Below are positions 50,371 through 56,631 of a DNA stretch of 64,000 nucleotides, piece by piece. The translations under genes were made by a program, and so were the position numbers. Numbering within the stretch: position 1 is the stretch's first letter; every line of letters starts with the position of its first letter. Under the pieces are notes generated by a model. That model made no database searches. It saw only the letters and a program-made list of their open reading frames with translations, and was not told the DNA's origin. The DNA is taken from contig NZ_BMFG01000007.1 of the NCBI RefSeq assembly GCF_014638005.1, forward strand, positions 62,001-126,000. Direction: 5' to 3'. The stretch comes from Flavobacterium orientale (GTDB lineage Bacteria; Bacteroidota; Bacteroidia; Flavobacteriales; Flavobacteriaceae).

Positions 50371-51318
50371 ATGGAAAAATTAAAAATTGTTTTCATGGGA
50401 ACTCCTGAGTTTGCAGTGGGAATTTTAGAAACAATAGTAAAAAATAATTTTGACGTAGTTGGGGTAATCACAGCTCCCGACCGACCTGCCGGAAGAGGTC
50501 AAAAAATAAAATACTCTGCCGTAAAAGAGTTTGCTTTAGAAAAAGGACTGCCTATTTTGCAACCAACAAACCTGAAAGACGAAGATTTTTTAGCGACATT
50601 AAAAGCATTAAACGGTAATTGTCAAATTGTAGTGGCTTTCAGAATGCTGCCGGAAGTGGTTTGGAAAATACCAAAATATGGTACCATTAATCTTCATGCA
50701 TCGCTTTTACCTAATTACAGAGGTGCAGCTCCAATTAATTGGGCAATTATTAATGGTGAAACTGAAACCGGTGTCACCACATTCTTTATTGATGAAAAAA
50801 TTGACACAGGTGCAATGATTCTTAATGCCAAAACAACAATTAAAAGTAACGAAAATGCAGGACAGCTACACGACCGTTTGATGGAGTTAGGAAGTCAAAC
50901 AATGATTGATACGTTGCATTTAATTGAGAACGGCAATGTGCAAACTACAATTCAAACAGAAAATCCAAATCAAAAAACGGCCTATAAATTGAACCGCGAT
51001 AATTGTAAAATTGATTGGAAACAATCAGGAGAGGAAATTGTCAATTTAATTAGAGGTTTGAGCCCCTATCCTACTGCTTGGTGCATTTTTCAAGATAACA
51101 ATCATGAATGGAACATAAAAATTAATGAAGCAACTTTTGAAATGGAAGAACATGACTTTAAAACGGGTCAAATTATAACTTCCAAAAAAGAAATAAAAAT
51201 TGCCGTGAAAAACGGTTTTATTAAAATTATTCAAATTCAATTCCCCGGAAAGAAAAACATGTCTTCGGCAGAATTGTTAAACGGAATGGTCTTTTCATCA
51301 AACGCAATTGCCTTGTGA
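50371..51318 (+). CDS. fmt: Methionyl-tRNA formyltransferase
   Basis: A 315-residue enzyme with 'KIVFMGTPEFAVGILETIV', 'ITAPDRPAGRGQK', 'INLHASLLPNYRGAAPINWA' (active-site region) and 'TTFFIDEKIDTGAMI', plus a C-terminal OB-like domain. It formylates initiator Met-tRNA using 10-formyl-tetrahydrofolate. It starts two bases after recQ ends, so the two are cotranscribed, a conserved pairing in flavobacteria. Confidence 0.95.
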   Translation: MEKLKIVFMGTPEFAVGILETIVKNNFDVVGVITAPDRPAGRGQKIKYSAVKEFALEKGLPILQPTNLKDEDFLATLKALNGNCQIVVAFRMLPEVVWKIPKYGTINLHASLLPNYRGAAPINWAIINGETETGVTTFFIDEKIDTGAMILNAKTTIKSNENAGQLHDRLMELGSQTMIDTLHLIENGNVQTTIQTENPNQKTAYKLNRDNCKIDWKQSGEEIVNLIRGLSPYPTAWCIFQDNNHEWNIKINEATFEMEEHDFKTGQIITSKKEIKIAVKNGFIKIIQIQFPGKKNMSSAELLNGMVFSSNAIAL

Positions 51319-51369
51319 GAGGCTAGAAACATTGATTTTTTAAAGCAAATACCGATGAATAGCATCCCT

Positions 51370-51398
51370 TTATCAACAAAAAAACAAAGTTATCAACA
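51370..51398 (+). promoter_or_regulatory. Pair of DnaA-box-like 9-mers upstream of HU
   Basis: TTATCAACA occurs at 51370-51378 and again at 51390-51398, 20 bases apart (about two helical turns). It differs from the DnaA box TTATCCACA at one base. They lie 27-55 bases upstream of the HU promoter TTG. Regulatory meaning is speculative. Confidence 0.3.
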
Positions 51399-51424
51399 TT
51401 ACAAGCGAAAAATCATGAAAATCC

Positions 51425-51454
51425 TTGTGCGGTAAGGAATTCCTATTAAATTTG
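51425..51454 (+). promoter_or_regulatory. Bacteroidota-type promoter of the HU gene
   Basis: TTG (51425-51427), a 19-base spacer, then TAAATTTG (51447-51454): a full TTG-N19-TAnnTTTG match, with transcription expected to start about 35 bases before the HU ATG. Confidence 0.65.
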
Positions 51455-51497
51455 TTACTATTAACATAATGTTTAACCAAATTAAATAACTATTATT

Positions 51498-51770
51498 ATG
51501 AACAAATCAGAATTAATTGATGCTATTGCTGCAGATGCAGGAATTACAAAAGCAGCTGCTAAATTAGCTTTAGAATCTTTTTTAGGTAACGTTGGAAAAA
51601 CTTTGAAAAAAGGTGGTAGAGTATCATTAGTAGGTTTTGGATCTTGGTCAGTTTCTAAAAGAGCTGCTAGAGATGGAAGAAACCCACAAACTGGTAAGAC
51701 AATCAAAATCGCTGCTAAAAACGTAGTTAAATTTAAAGCAGGTGCAGAATTAGAAGGATCTGTAAACTAG
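51498..51770 (+). CDS. HU-family DNA-binding protein
   Basis: A 90-residue nucleoid protein, MNKSELIDAIAADAGITKAA, with the HU core 'LVGFGSWSVSKRAARDGRNP' and the DNA-binding arm motif 'GRNPQTGKTIKIAAKNVVKF'. It bends DNA and organises the nucleoid. Single-gene unit with a consensus promoter and a hairpin terminator. Alternative: an IHF-like member, but length and arm sequence fit HU. Confidence 0.96.
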   Translation: MNKSELIDAIAADAGITKAAAKLALESFLGNVGKTLKKGGRVSLVGFGSWSVSKRAARDGRNPQTGKTIKIAAKNVVKFKAGAELEGSVN

Positions 51771-51790
51771 TATTTATAGTTCATATACAG

Positions 51791-51820
51791 AAAAAGCCGC
51801 GTTTAAAACGTGGCTTTTTT
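51791..51820 (+). terminator. Hairpin terminator of the HU gene
   Basis: AAAAAGCCGCGTTT pairs with AAACGTGGCTTTTT (one G-T pair) followed by a T-run. Confidence 0.85.
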
Positions 51821-51879
51821 TGTTATAAATTTGGATTTCCAGATTTTTTTTCGTTAAATTTACTTTTAATTACAACGCA

Positions 51880-52440
51880 ATGATTTCAGAAAAACTAAAA
51901 AAAGGACAACTGCTCATTGCAGAACCTTCCATATTTGGTGATGTCTCTTTCAATCGCTCCGTAATTTTATTGGCTGATCACAATAGCGAAGGCTCTGTGG
52001 GTTTTATCCTCAACAAACCTCTAGAATATACCATTAACGATTTGGTTCCTGATATTGAAGTGGAATTCAGCGTATTTAATGGCGGACCTGTTGAACAGGA
52101 CAATTTATACTTCATCCACAATGTTCCTGATTTGATTTCTGATAGTATCGAAATTTCAAATGGCATCTTTTGGGGTGGTAATTTTGAAACCACTAGAGAG
52201 TTATTAAACAAAGGAGTTATCAAAAAAGACAACATTCGTTTTTTTCTGGGCTATTCCGGTTGGGATGCTTTACAACTTGAAACAGAAATGCAAGCCAATT
52301 CCTGGATTGTTAGAGATAACAATTATAAAAACGGCATTTTCAGAAAACCAACCATTGATTTTTGGAAAGACCAAATTGTTGAATTAGGCGGAGAATATGT
52401 AATCTGGTCAAACGCTCCGGAAAATCCGATGCTTAACTAA
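51880..52440 (+). CDS. YqgE/AlgH-family protein
   Basis: A 186-residue protein with the family signature 'KGQLLIAEPSIFGDVSFNRS', 'NSEGSVGFILNKPL', 'VFNGGPVEQDNLYFIHN' and 'RFFLGYSGWDALQLETEM'. The family (YqgE in E. coli, AlgH in Pseudomonas) is widespread but of unclear function; some links to transcription of alginate genes exist. Its stop overlaps the convergent aminotransferase stop region by eight bases. Confidence 0.92.
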   Translation: MISEKLKKGQLLIAEPSIFGDVSFNRSVILLADHNSEGSVGFILNKPLEYTINDLVPDIEVEFSVFNGGPVEQDNLYFIHNVPDLISDSIEISNGIFWGGNFETTRELLNKGVIKKDNIRFFLGYSGWDALQLETEMQANSWIVRDNNYKNGIFRKPTIDFWKDQIVELGGEYVIWSNAPENPMLN

Positions 52441-53266
52441 CGGGAATCGACGCATTCAATTGTTCTATCAAAAGTGACCCAACTGTAGTTTCATACGTCT
52501 TCTTTCTGTATTTTGTGATGGATTGGATGCCTTGTATCACATTTGTTAAAAACAGTTCATCTGCCTTCTGCAAATCAAAAGGTGAAATAGGAGCTTCAAC
52601 CAGCTCAAGTTCGTCATTCTTCTCAATAAGTTGCATAACTTGTTTTCGCATTACTCCGTTTAAACATCCTTCACTCAATGGAGGAGTTGTAATGGTTGTC
52701 CCAAATCGAATAAACAAATTGCCACTCACACCTTCAGTTACATTTTTGGATTCATTAATCATCAAGCAAGAATGATAACCATTTTCTTGAGCAAAAATCG
52801 CCGCTAAAACATGAATGGTTTTGGATGTTGTTTTTAAAGTAGATAACAAATGGTTTGAAACATGAAAATCCTTAAAAAGTTCTACTTCAAAAGAGGTGTT
52901 TGTTGATTGGTATAATTTCTCTGCAATAGGACTTGCCTGAATAACATAGGATATTGTGGAGTCTTTAGGGGTATAATAGCCACCATCATTTCGGTATACC
53001 GTAAAACGAATTCTACAACTTGTCAATCCGCTTTCTTTAGCTAAATTTAAAACTTCTTGTTCCAAAAATTCCATAGTGAATTGCATAGGAATCTTCATTC
53101 GTAGTATTCGCATAGAAGACATCAACCTGAAATAATGCGATTCAAAGAAAAGAATTTTCGAATCAACAATTTTTAATGTCTCAAAAACACCATCACCATA
53201 TAAGAAGGACCGGTTGTTTGCTAAAATAAAATCAGATGTAACTAAAACGCCATTGTGGTTGATCAT
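52433..53266 (-). CDS. Class IV aminotransferase (aminodeoxychorismate lyase/BCAT-like)
   Basis: The start is set at MINHNGVLVTSDFILANNRS (ATG 53264-53266). The longer frame runs back through a hairpin terminator (53274-53292) and is rejected. The 277-residue protein shows 'NRSFLYGDGVFETLKIV', the PLP-Lys region 'LSTLKTTSKTIHVLA' and 'VTEGVSGNLFIRFG', 'CLNGVMRKQVM'. These fit PabC-type 4-amino-4-deoxychorismate lyase or a related D-/branched-chain aminotransferase; substrate cannot be fixed from sequence. The terminator T-run abuts the start codon. Confidence 0.85.
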   Translation of the reverse strand: MINHNGVLVTSDFILANNRSFLYGDGVFETLKIVDSKILFFESHYFRLMSSMRILRMKIPMQFTMEFLEQEVLNLAKESGLTSCRIRFTVYRNDGGYYTPKDSTISYVIQASPIAEKLYQSTNTSFEVELFKDFHVSNHLLSTLKTTSKTIHVLAAIFAQENGYHSCLMINESKNVTEGVSGNLFIRFGTTITTPPLSEGCLNGVMRKQVMQLIEKNDELELVEAPISPFDLQKADELFLTNVIQGIQSITKYRKKTYETTVGSLLIEQLNASIPVS

Positions 53267-53273
53267 AAAAAAA

Positions 53274-53292
53274 GCCCTGAAAAATTCAGGGC
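53274..53292 (-). terminator. Hairpin terminator abutting the aminotransferase start
   Basis: On the minus strand GCCCTGAA/TTCAGGGC (stem of eight) with a seven-base T-run that ends directly before the ATG of the class IV aminotransferase gene; it follows the START-like gene. Confidence 0.8.
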
Positions 53293-53317
53293 AAATATAA
53301 GGCATTCTATAGTTTTT

Positions 53318-53710
53318 TTAAACAGAACCTATAACATGTTTTAGATCTGATATTTGATTTTCCCACAAAAGTTTGGATTCATCTAATTCTTCTTCTTCAG
53401 AAAAATCAGTAACAACTAAAGATACATCCTTAGTGATTTCATCTTCCATGATGCGGAGCTCGAAATAATAATCTGTGTCTTTATCATTGTCATCTAACCA
53501 TTTAAACTTAATTCGCTCTCCTGTTTTTTTGGAAGCTAATCGAGCTTTCTCCTTGGAATCATTCCATATAAATGTAAAAAACTCACCCCTTGAATTCACA
53601 TTGTCCGCAAACCATTCTGATAACCCTGATGGTGTAGAAATATATTGATATAATAATTGTGGCGATGAATTAATAGGGAATTCTATCTCGTAACGTACTT
53701 TTGAACTCAT
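53318..53710 (-). CDS. START-like (SRPBCC) domain protein
   Basis: A 130-residue protein beginning MSSKVRYEIEFPINSSPQLL, containing 'LSEWFADNVNSRGEFFTFIW', 'GERIKFKWLDDNDKDTDYYF' and an acidic C-terminal helix 'FSEEEELDESKLLWENQISD'. The helix-grip fold is typical of START/Bet v 1 proteins binding hydrophobic ligands. This short subgroup is common in Bacteroidota but has no known ligand. It has a promoter match upstream (53726-53756). Confidence 0.85.
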   Translation of the reverse strand: MSSKVRYEIEFPINSSPQLLYQYISTPSGLSEWFADNVNSRGEFFTFIWNDSKEKARLASKKTGERIKFKWLDDNDKDTDYYFELRIMEDEITKDVSLVVTDFSEEEELDESKLLWENQISDLKHVIGSV

Positions 53711-53725
53711 GTATTAAATTTTTTG

Positions 53726-53756
53726 GAAATATATTGAATATTGTGTCAAAAAACAA
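53726..53756 (-). promoter_or_regulatory. Candidate promoter of the START-like gene
   Basis: Minus strand: TTG (53754-53756), 20-base spacer, TATATTTC (53726-53733), one mismatch from TAnnTTTG; about 16 bases before the start codon. Confidence 0.45.
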
Positions 53757-53793
53757 AAGGTTTTTGCAAATAAAATTTTTTATAAAATTATGT

Positions 53794-53823
53794 TTGCAGC
53801 CTTTAATATTAATTATATATTTG
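53794..53823 (+). promoter_or_regulatory. Promoter of the tRNA-Met locus
   Basis: TTG (53794-53796), a 19-base spacer, TATATTTG (53816-53823): a full match to the Bacteroidota consensus. Transcription would start near 53830, so the degenerate tRNA copy P1 lies at the front of the transcript. Confidence 0.65.
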
Positions 53824-53858
53824 CACCCGCATTAAAGGGCTATCAGAAATGATAATTT

Positions 53859-53937
53859 GGTGAAGTAGCTCTCCTAACATTTTCGGTAGGTTAGAGCGTT
53901 GGATTCATATCCGCCTAGGCGGACCAGAGTTCAAATA
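53859..53937 (+). pseudogene. Degenerate tRNA-Met copy P1 with palindrome
   Basis: Matches the intact tRNA at GTAGCTC, GGTTAGAGCGTTGGATTCAT and GAGTTCAAAT, but has an extra hairpin-like stretch in the D-loop. The 3' side of the anticodon arm is replaced by TCCGCCTAGGCGGA (53910-53923), and the acceptor 3' strand is missing. It cannot fold as a tRNA. Confidence 0.7.
53910..53923. repeat. Palindrome TCCGCCTAGGCGGA, copy 1
   Basis: Perfect 14-bp inverted repeat inside degenerate tRNA P1. Two identical copies lie at 54358-54371 and 54732-54745; a variant is in the cobalamin riboswitch. Confidence 0.85.
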
Positions 53938-53949
53938 AAAATAAAATAT

Positions 53950-54023
53950 GGCGAGGTAGCTCAGTTGGTTAGAGCGTTGGATTCATAACCCAAAGGTCCC
54001 GAGTTCAAATCTCGGTCTCGCTA
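53950..54023 (+). tRNA. tRNA-Met (CAT anticodon)
   Basis: Cloverleaf: acceptor GGCGAGG with TCTCGCT (G1-U72 and G7-U66 wobbles), D-stem GCTC/GAGC, anticodon loop TTCATAA giving CAT, T-stem CCGAG/CTCGG. The anticodon stem TTGGA/CCCAA has one A-C mismatch next to the loop. Discriminator A, no encoded CCA. CAT could also be a lysidine-modified Ile tRNA, but Met is the simpler call; initiator features (mismatch at 1-72, three G-C pairs in the anticodon stem) are absent. A hairpin terminator follows immediately. Confidence 0.85.
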
Positions 54024-54026
54024 CTA

Positions 54027-54050
54027 AAGTCCCCACAAGGGGACTTTTTT
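54027..54050 (+). terminator. Hairpin terminator after tRNA-Met
   Basis: AAGTCCCC pairs with GGGGACTT around ACAA and is followed by T residues, three bases past the tRNA. An identical copy lies at 54401-54424. Confidence 0.85.
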
Positions 54051-54055
54051 GTTAT

Positions 54056-54316
54056 ATGGAATTTGTTGTTTATATACTTTACTCTGAGAAGTTTGATAAA
54101 ACCTACGTCGGATTCACCTCGTCATTAATCGATAGATTTAAAAGTCATAATGAACTTGCAACAAAAGGATATACAATTAAATTTCGTCCTTGGAAAGTAG
54201 TCTATTTAGAAGTTTATAACTCAAAAACCGAGGCAATAAAACGTGAAAAGTGGCTCAAAACTGGAAATGGAAGAATTTTTATTTCAAATATTACCAAAGA
54301 ACTTGAAGACAAGTAA
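54056..54316 (+). CDS. GIY-YIG nuclease-domain protein, copy 1
   Basis: An 86-residue single-domain protein. The GIY-YIG motif is degenerate in the usual small-family way: 'VYILYSEKFDKTYVGFTS' (residues 5-22), catalytic-type Arg in 'IDRFKSHN' and the metal-binding Glu in 'SKTEAIKREKWLK'. It belongs to the UvrC-N-terminal-like family of short nucleases frequent near tRNA and rRNA genes in Bacteroidota. The ATG is only six bases past the tRNA terminator T-run. It differs from copy 2 at one residue (Ile instead of Met at position 75). No partner domain. Nuclease activity against DNA is a family expectation, not shown. Confidence 0.85.
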   Translation: MEFVVYILYSEKFDKTYVGFTSSLIDRFKSHNELATKGYTIKFRPWKVVYLEVYNSKTEAIKREKWLKTGNGRIFISNITKELEDK

Positions 54317-54319
54317 TTC

Positions 54320-54397
54320 TGGAGAAACAGTACTGTTGTCAGAGCGTTAGATTCATATCCGCCTAGGCGGACCCGAGTTCAAATCTCGGTCTCGCTA
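54320..54397 (+). pseudogene. Degenerate tRNA-Met copy P2
   Basis: 5' part (TGGAGAAACAGTACTGTTGT) barely resembles a tRNA; then AGAGCGTTAGATTCATA, the palindrome at 54358-54371, and an exact copy of the tRNA T-arm and acceptor 3' strand (54372-54397). The acceptor and anticodon stems cannot form. Confidence 0.75.
54358..54371. repeat. Palindrome TCCGCCTAGGCGGA, copy 2
   Basis: Identical to copy 1 and placed exactly at the junction between unit copy 1 and unit copy 2. Confidence 0.88.
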
Positions 54398-54400
54398 CTA

Positions 54401-54424
54401 AAGTCCCCACAAGGGGACTTTTTT
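54401..54424 (+). terminator. Hairpin terminator, duplicate inside unit copy 2
   Basis: Exact copy of the tRNA-Met terminator, 374 bases downstream. Confidence 0.85.
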
Positions 54425-54429
54425 GTTAT

Positions 54430-54690
54430 ATGGAATTTGTTGTTTATATACTTTACTCTGAGAAGTTTGATAAAACCTACGTCGGATTCACCTCGTCATT
54501 AATCGATAGATTTAAAAGTCATAATGAACTTGCAACAAAAGGATATACAATTAAATTTCGTCCTTGGAAAGTAGTCTATTTAGAAGTTTATAACTCAAAA
54601 ACCGAGGCAATGAAACGTGAAAAGTGGCTCAAAACCGGAAATGGAAGAATTTTTATTTCAAATATTACCAAAGAACTTGAAGACAAGTAA
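54430..54690 (+). CDS. GIY-YIG nuclease-domain protein, copy 2
   Basis: 86 residues, identical to copy 1 apart from Met at position 75 ('SKTEAMKREKWLK'). Start, stop and flanks match copy 1 at a 374-base offset. A silent change near the 3' end (ACC for ACT in 'KTG') shows that the copies have only begun to diverge. Both frames are intact, so either selection or recency preserves them. Confidence 0.85.
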   Translation: MEFVVYILYSEKFDKTYVGFTSSLIDRFKSHNELATKGYTIKFRPWKVVYLEVYNSKTEAMKREKWLKTGNGRIFISNITKELEDK

Positions 54691-54693
54691 TTC

Positions 54694-54771
54694 TGGAGAT
54701 ACAGCTCTTTTGTTAGAGCGTTAGATTCATATCCGCCTAGGCGGACCCGAGTTCAAATCTCGGTCTCGCTA
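54694..54771 (+). pseudogene. Degenerate tRNA-Met copy P3
   Basis: TGGAGATACAGCTCTTTTGT and TAGAGCGTTAGATTCATA echo the tRNA 5' half better than P2 does. The palindrome follows at 54732-54745, then the exact tRNA 3' end (54746-54771). The acceptor 5' strand does not pair with TCTCGCT, so it is not functional. Confidence 0.75.
54732..54745. repeat. Palindrome TCCGCCTAGGCGGA, copy 3
   Basis: Identical to copies 1 and 2, at the right end of unit copy 2. Confidence 0.88.
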
Positions 54772-54773
54772 CT

Positions 54774-54798
54774 AAAGTCTCTGAATTTTCAGAGACTT
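54774..54798 (+). terminator. Hairpin terminator closing the tRNA locus
   Basis: AAAGTCTCTGAA pairs with TTCAGAGACTTT and is followed by T residues. It differs from the two AAGTCCCC hairpins, so it may be the ancestral terminator of this tRNA gene before unit insertion. Confidence 0.82.
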
Positions 54799-55068
54799 TT
54801 TTTATTTTCAATATTCTTACCAATTAATACTGATTACATTTCTAAATCAATATAATAATCTTTTTCTTATATATACTACAAATAACACGCATTTCATCGA
54901 TATATTTGTTAATTTTGACGTGCTACTGAAAAATAAAAGTAGTTTTGTAACCATAATTAAATCGTTGAAATCTTCCTTTTAATTATTTGAAAAGCAAAGT
55001 AAGTTACAACAATATATAAAGTAAAAGTCATTTGTATATAGGGTTTAGATAATTGATTTTTAACAACG
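54799..55068. other. AT-rich spacer with no recognised feature
   Basis: Between the last tRNA-like copy and the hisS terminator. I find no credible reading frame, tRNA, repeat or consensus promoter here. Together with the flanking hairpins it makes up the 430-base gene-free stretch after the second GIY-YIG gene. Confidence 0.5.
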
Positions 55069-55094
55069 AAAAGTCCCGCAATAGCGGGACTTTT
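55069..55094. terminator. Hairpin terminator of hisS (bidirectional)
   Basis: AAAAGTCCCGC pairs with GCGGGACTTTT; on the minus strand it follows hisS. Confidence 0.85.
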
Positions 55095-55119
55095 CTATTG
55101 TAATAAAAGCAACTAATGC

Positions 55120-56481
55120 TTAAGTCAGAAATGCAACAAGTTCGTCGAAACTTAACAAATGCTGTTCTCCTGTCTTCAAGTTTTTCAAGCTGTATTTTTG
55201 GGCGGCTATTTCCGATTCACCTACTAAAACCGCAAATGGAATGCCGCGTTTGTCGGCATACTGAAATTGTTTAGCCAATTTTGCAGCATCCGGATAAAAC
55301 TCCGCCTTGACACCAAACTGCCGTAATTTCATCACCGCTTGGTTGGCATAAAAGGCTTCATTTTCACCATAATTAATAAACAAGGCTTTGGTTGTTGCAG
55401 TAACCGTTTCAGGAAATAAACCCAATTCTTCTAACACTAAGTAAATACGGTCCAAACCAAATGAAATACCAACACCACTCACATTTTTTAAACCAAAAAT
55501 CCCCGTCAAATCATCATAACGCCCTCCACCTCCGATGGAACCCATAGCAACTTTTGGAGCGGCAACTTCAAAAATTGCCCCAGTGTAATAATTCAACCCT
55601 CTAGCTAAAGTTACATCCAAATCAACTGTTGCGGATTGCAATCCTAATTTTTCAATGGTTTCAAAAATAAATCGCAACTCGGCTACACCTTTCATTCCTT
55701 CATCTGAAGTAACTAACAAGTTAGAAAGTTTTTCTATTTTTTCATCAAGGGTTCCGGTAAAATGAAACAGTGGTTGCACTTTTTCTAAAGCGGCTGCCGA
55801 AATGCCTTTTGCTAACATTTCATTCTTTACACCTTCTTCACCAATTTTGTCTAACTTATCTAAAGCTACCGTAAAATCGATTAATTTATCAGAAGCTCCT
55901 ATCACCTCAGCAATACCTGAAAGTAGTTTTCTATTGTTTATTTTTATAGTAACACCCAACAAGCCCAAATCGGTAAAAACCGCATCATACAACTGAACCA
56001 ACTCCACCTCTTGCCATAACGATTTGGAACCCACAACATCGGCATCACATTGATAAAATTCTCTAAATCGTCCTTTTTGCGGACGATCGGCTCGCCAAAC
56101 AGGTTGAATTTGATACCGCTTAAACGGAAACTCAATTTCGTTTTGATGTTGCACCACATACCTCGCAAAAGGAACCGTTAAGTCATAACGAAGTGCTTTT
56201 TCGGAGATTTTATTTGTTAACTGTTTATAATTTTGAAGTAACTCAGGTTGCACTTTATCTAAAAAATTTCCCGAATTCAATATCTTAAAAATCAAACGAT
56301 CCCCTTCTTCTCCATATTTCCCCATCAAAGTTTCAGAATTCTCAAAAGAAGGCGTTTCTATTGGTTGAAATCCGTACAACTCAAAATGATGTTTCATTTT
56401 TGAACTGATATAATTTCGCTTTGCTACCTCTGCCGGTGAAAAATCCCTTGTCCCTTTTGGTATACTCGGTTTTTGAGCCAT
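55120..56481 (-). CDS. hisS: Histidyl-tRNA synthetase
   Basis: A 453-residue class II synthetase. Visible: '[20 protein letters not shown]', motif 2 '[20 protein letters not shown]' with '[13 protein letters not shown]', the His-specific '[15 protein letters not shown]', motif 3 '[18 protein letters not shown]' and an anticodon-binding C-terminal domain. It charges tRNA-His in the cytoplasm. Length and motifs are standard. It is divergent from the MacB-like permease gene. Confidence 0.96.
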   Translation of the reverse strand: MAQKPSIPKGTRDFSPAEVAKRNYISSKMKHHFELYGFQPIETPSFENSETLMGKYGEEGDRLIFKILNSGNFLDKVQPELLQNYKQLTNKISEKALRYDLTVPFARYVVQHQNEIEFPFKRYQIQPVWRADRPQKGRFREFYQCDADVVGSKSLWQEVELVQLYDAVFTDLGLLGVTIKINNRKLLSGIAEVIGASDKLIDFTVALDKLDKIGEEGVKNEMLAKGISAAALEKVQPLFHFTGTLDEKIEKLSNLLVTSDEGMKGVAELRFIFETIEKLGLQSATVDLDVTLARGLNYYTGAIFEVAAPKVAMGSIGGGGRYDDLTGIFGLKNVSGVGISFGLDRIYLVLEELGLFPETVTATTKALFINYGENEAFYANQAVMKLRQFGVKAEFYPDAAKLAKQFQYADKRGIPFAVLVGESEIAAQKYSLKNLKTGEQHLLSFDELVAFLT

Positions 56482-56512
56482 TATGATTTTATTTATATTT
56501 AGTAATTCAACT

Positions 56513-56572
56513 ATCTCTTTTTTACTCCAAACTCCCTCCTCCTTACTCCAAACCCCATCCCCACCGCAAATA
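56513..56572. repeat. Pyrimidine-rich imperfect repeat
   Basis: 'TTTACTCCAAACTCCC' is repeated as 'CTTACTCCAAACCCCA' with C/T-rich filler in the 150-base spacer between hisS and the permease gene. It is far richer in C on this strand than its surroundings. Non-coding. Confidence 0.5.
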
Positions 56573-56631
56573 TCTTACTTTTTTAAATATTCTACACAAA
56601 CCTTGTAACAAATAGTGTAATTTAGTGACAA

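Larger units (their letters stand above)
53998..54371 (+). mobile_element. 374-bp GIY-YIG/tRNA unit, copy 1
   Basis: This unit starts at the T-arm of the intact tRNA (CCCGAGTTCAAATC), contains the tRNA 3' end, a hairpin terminator, an 86-codon GIY-YIG gene and a degenerate tRNA 5' half, and ends exactly with the palindrome TCCGCCTAGGCGGA. Copy 2 follows at a strict 374-base period. The repeated tRNA 3' end behaves like an att-type direct repeat. Confidence 0.7.
54372..54745 (+). mobile_element. 374-bp GIY-YIG/tRNA unit, copy 2
   Basis: Nearly identical to unit copy 1 over the tRNA 3' end, terminator and GIY-YIG gene; it diverges mainly in the degenerate tRNA 5' half after the gene. It ends with palindrome copy 3, after which a third tRNA 3' end begins at 54746. 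Confidence 0.7.

Noticed and set aside
51355..51435. 26-codon frame upstream of HU
   Set aside because: It overlaps the HU promoter TTG and the DnaA-box-like sites, has a composition like random spacer and no hydrophobic or domain pattern.
53950..54023. tRNA-Ile (lysidine-modified CAT) or initiator tRNA
   Set aside because: Initiator features are absent and tRNA-Ile2 identity elements cannot be confirmed; Met elongator kept as the simplest call.
53998..54778. CRISPR-like array from the repeated tRNA ends
   Set aside because: Only three repeats at a 374-base period with coding sequence between them; they are tRNA-derived, not CRISPR repeats.
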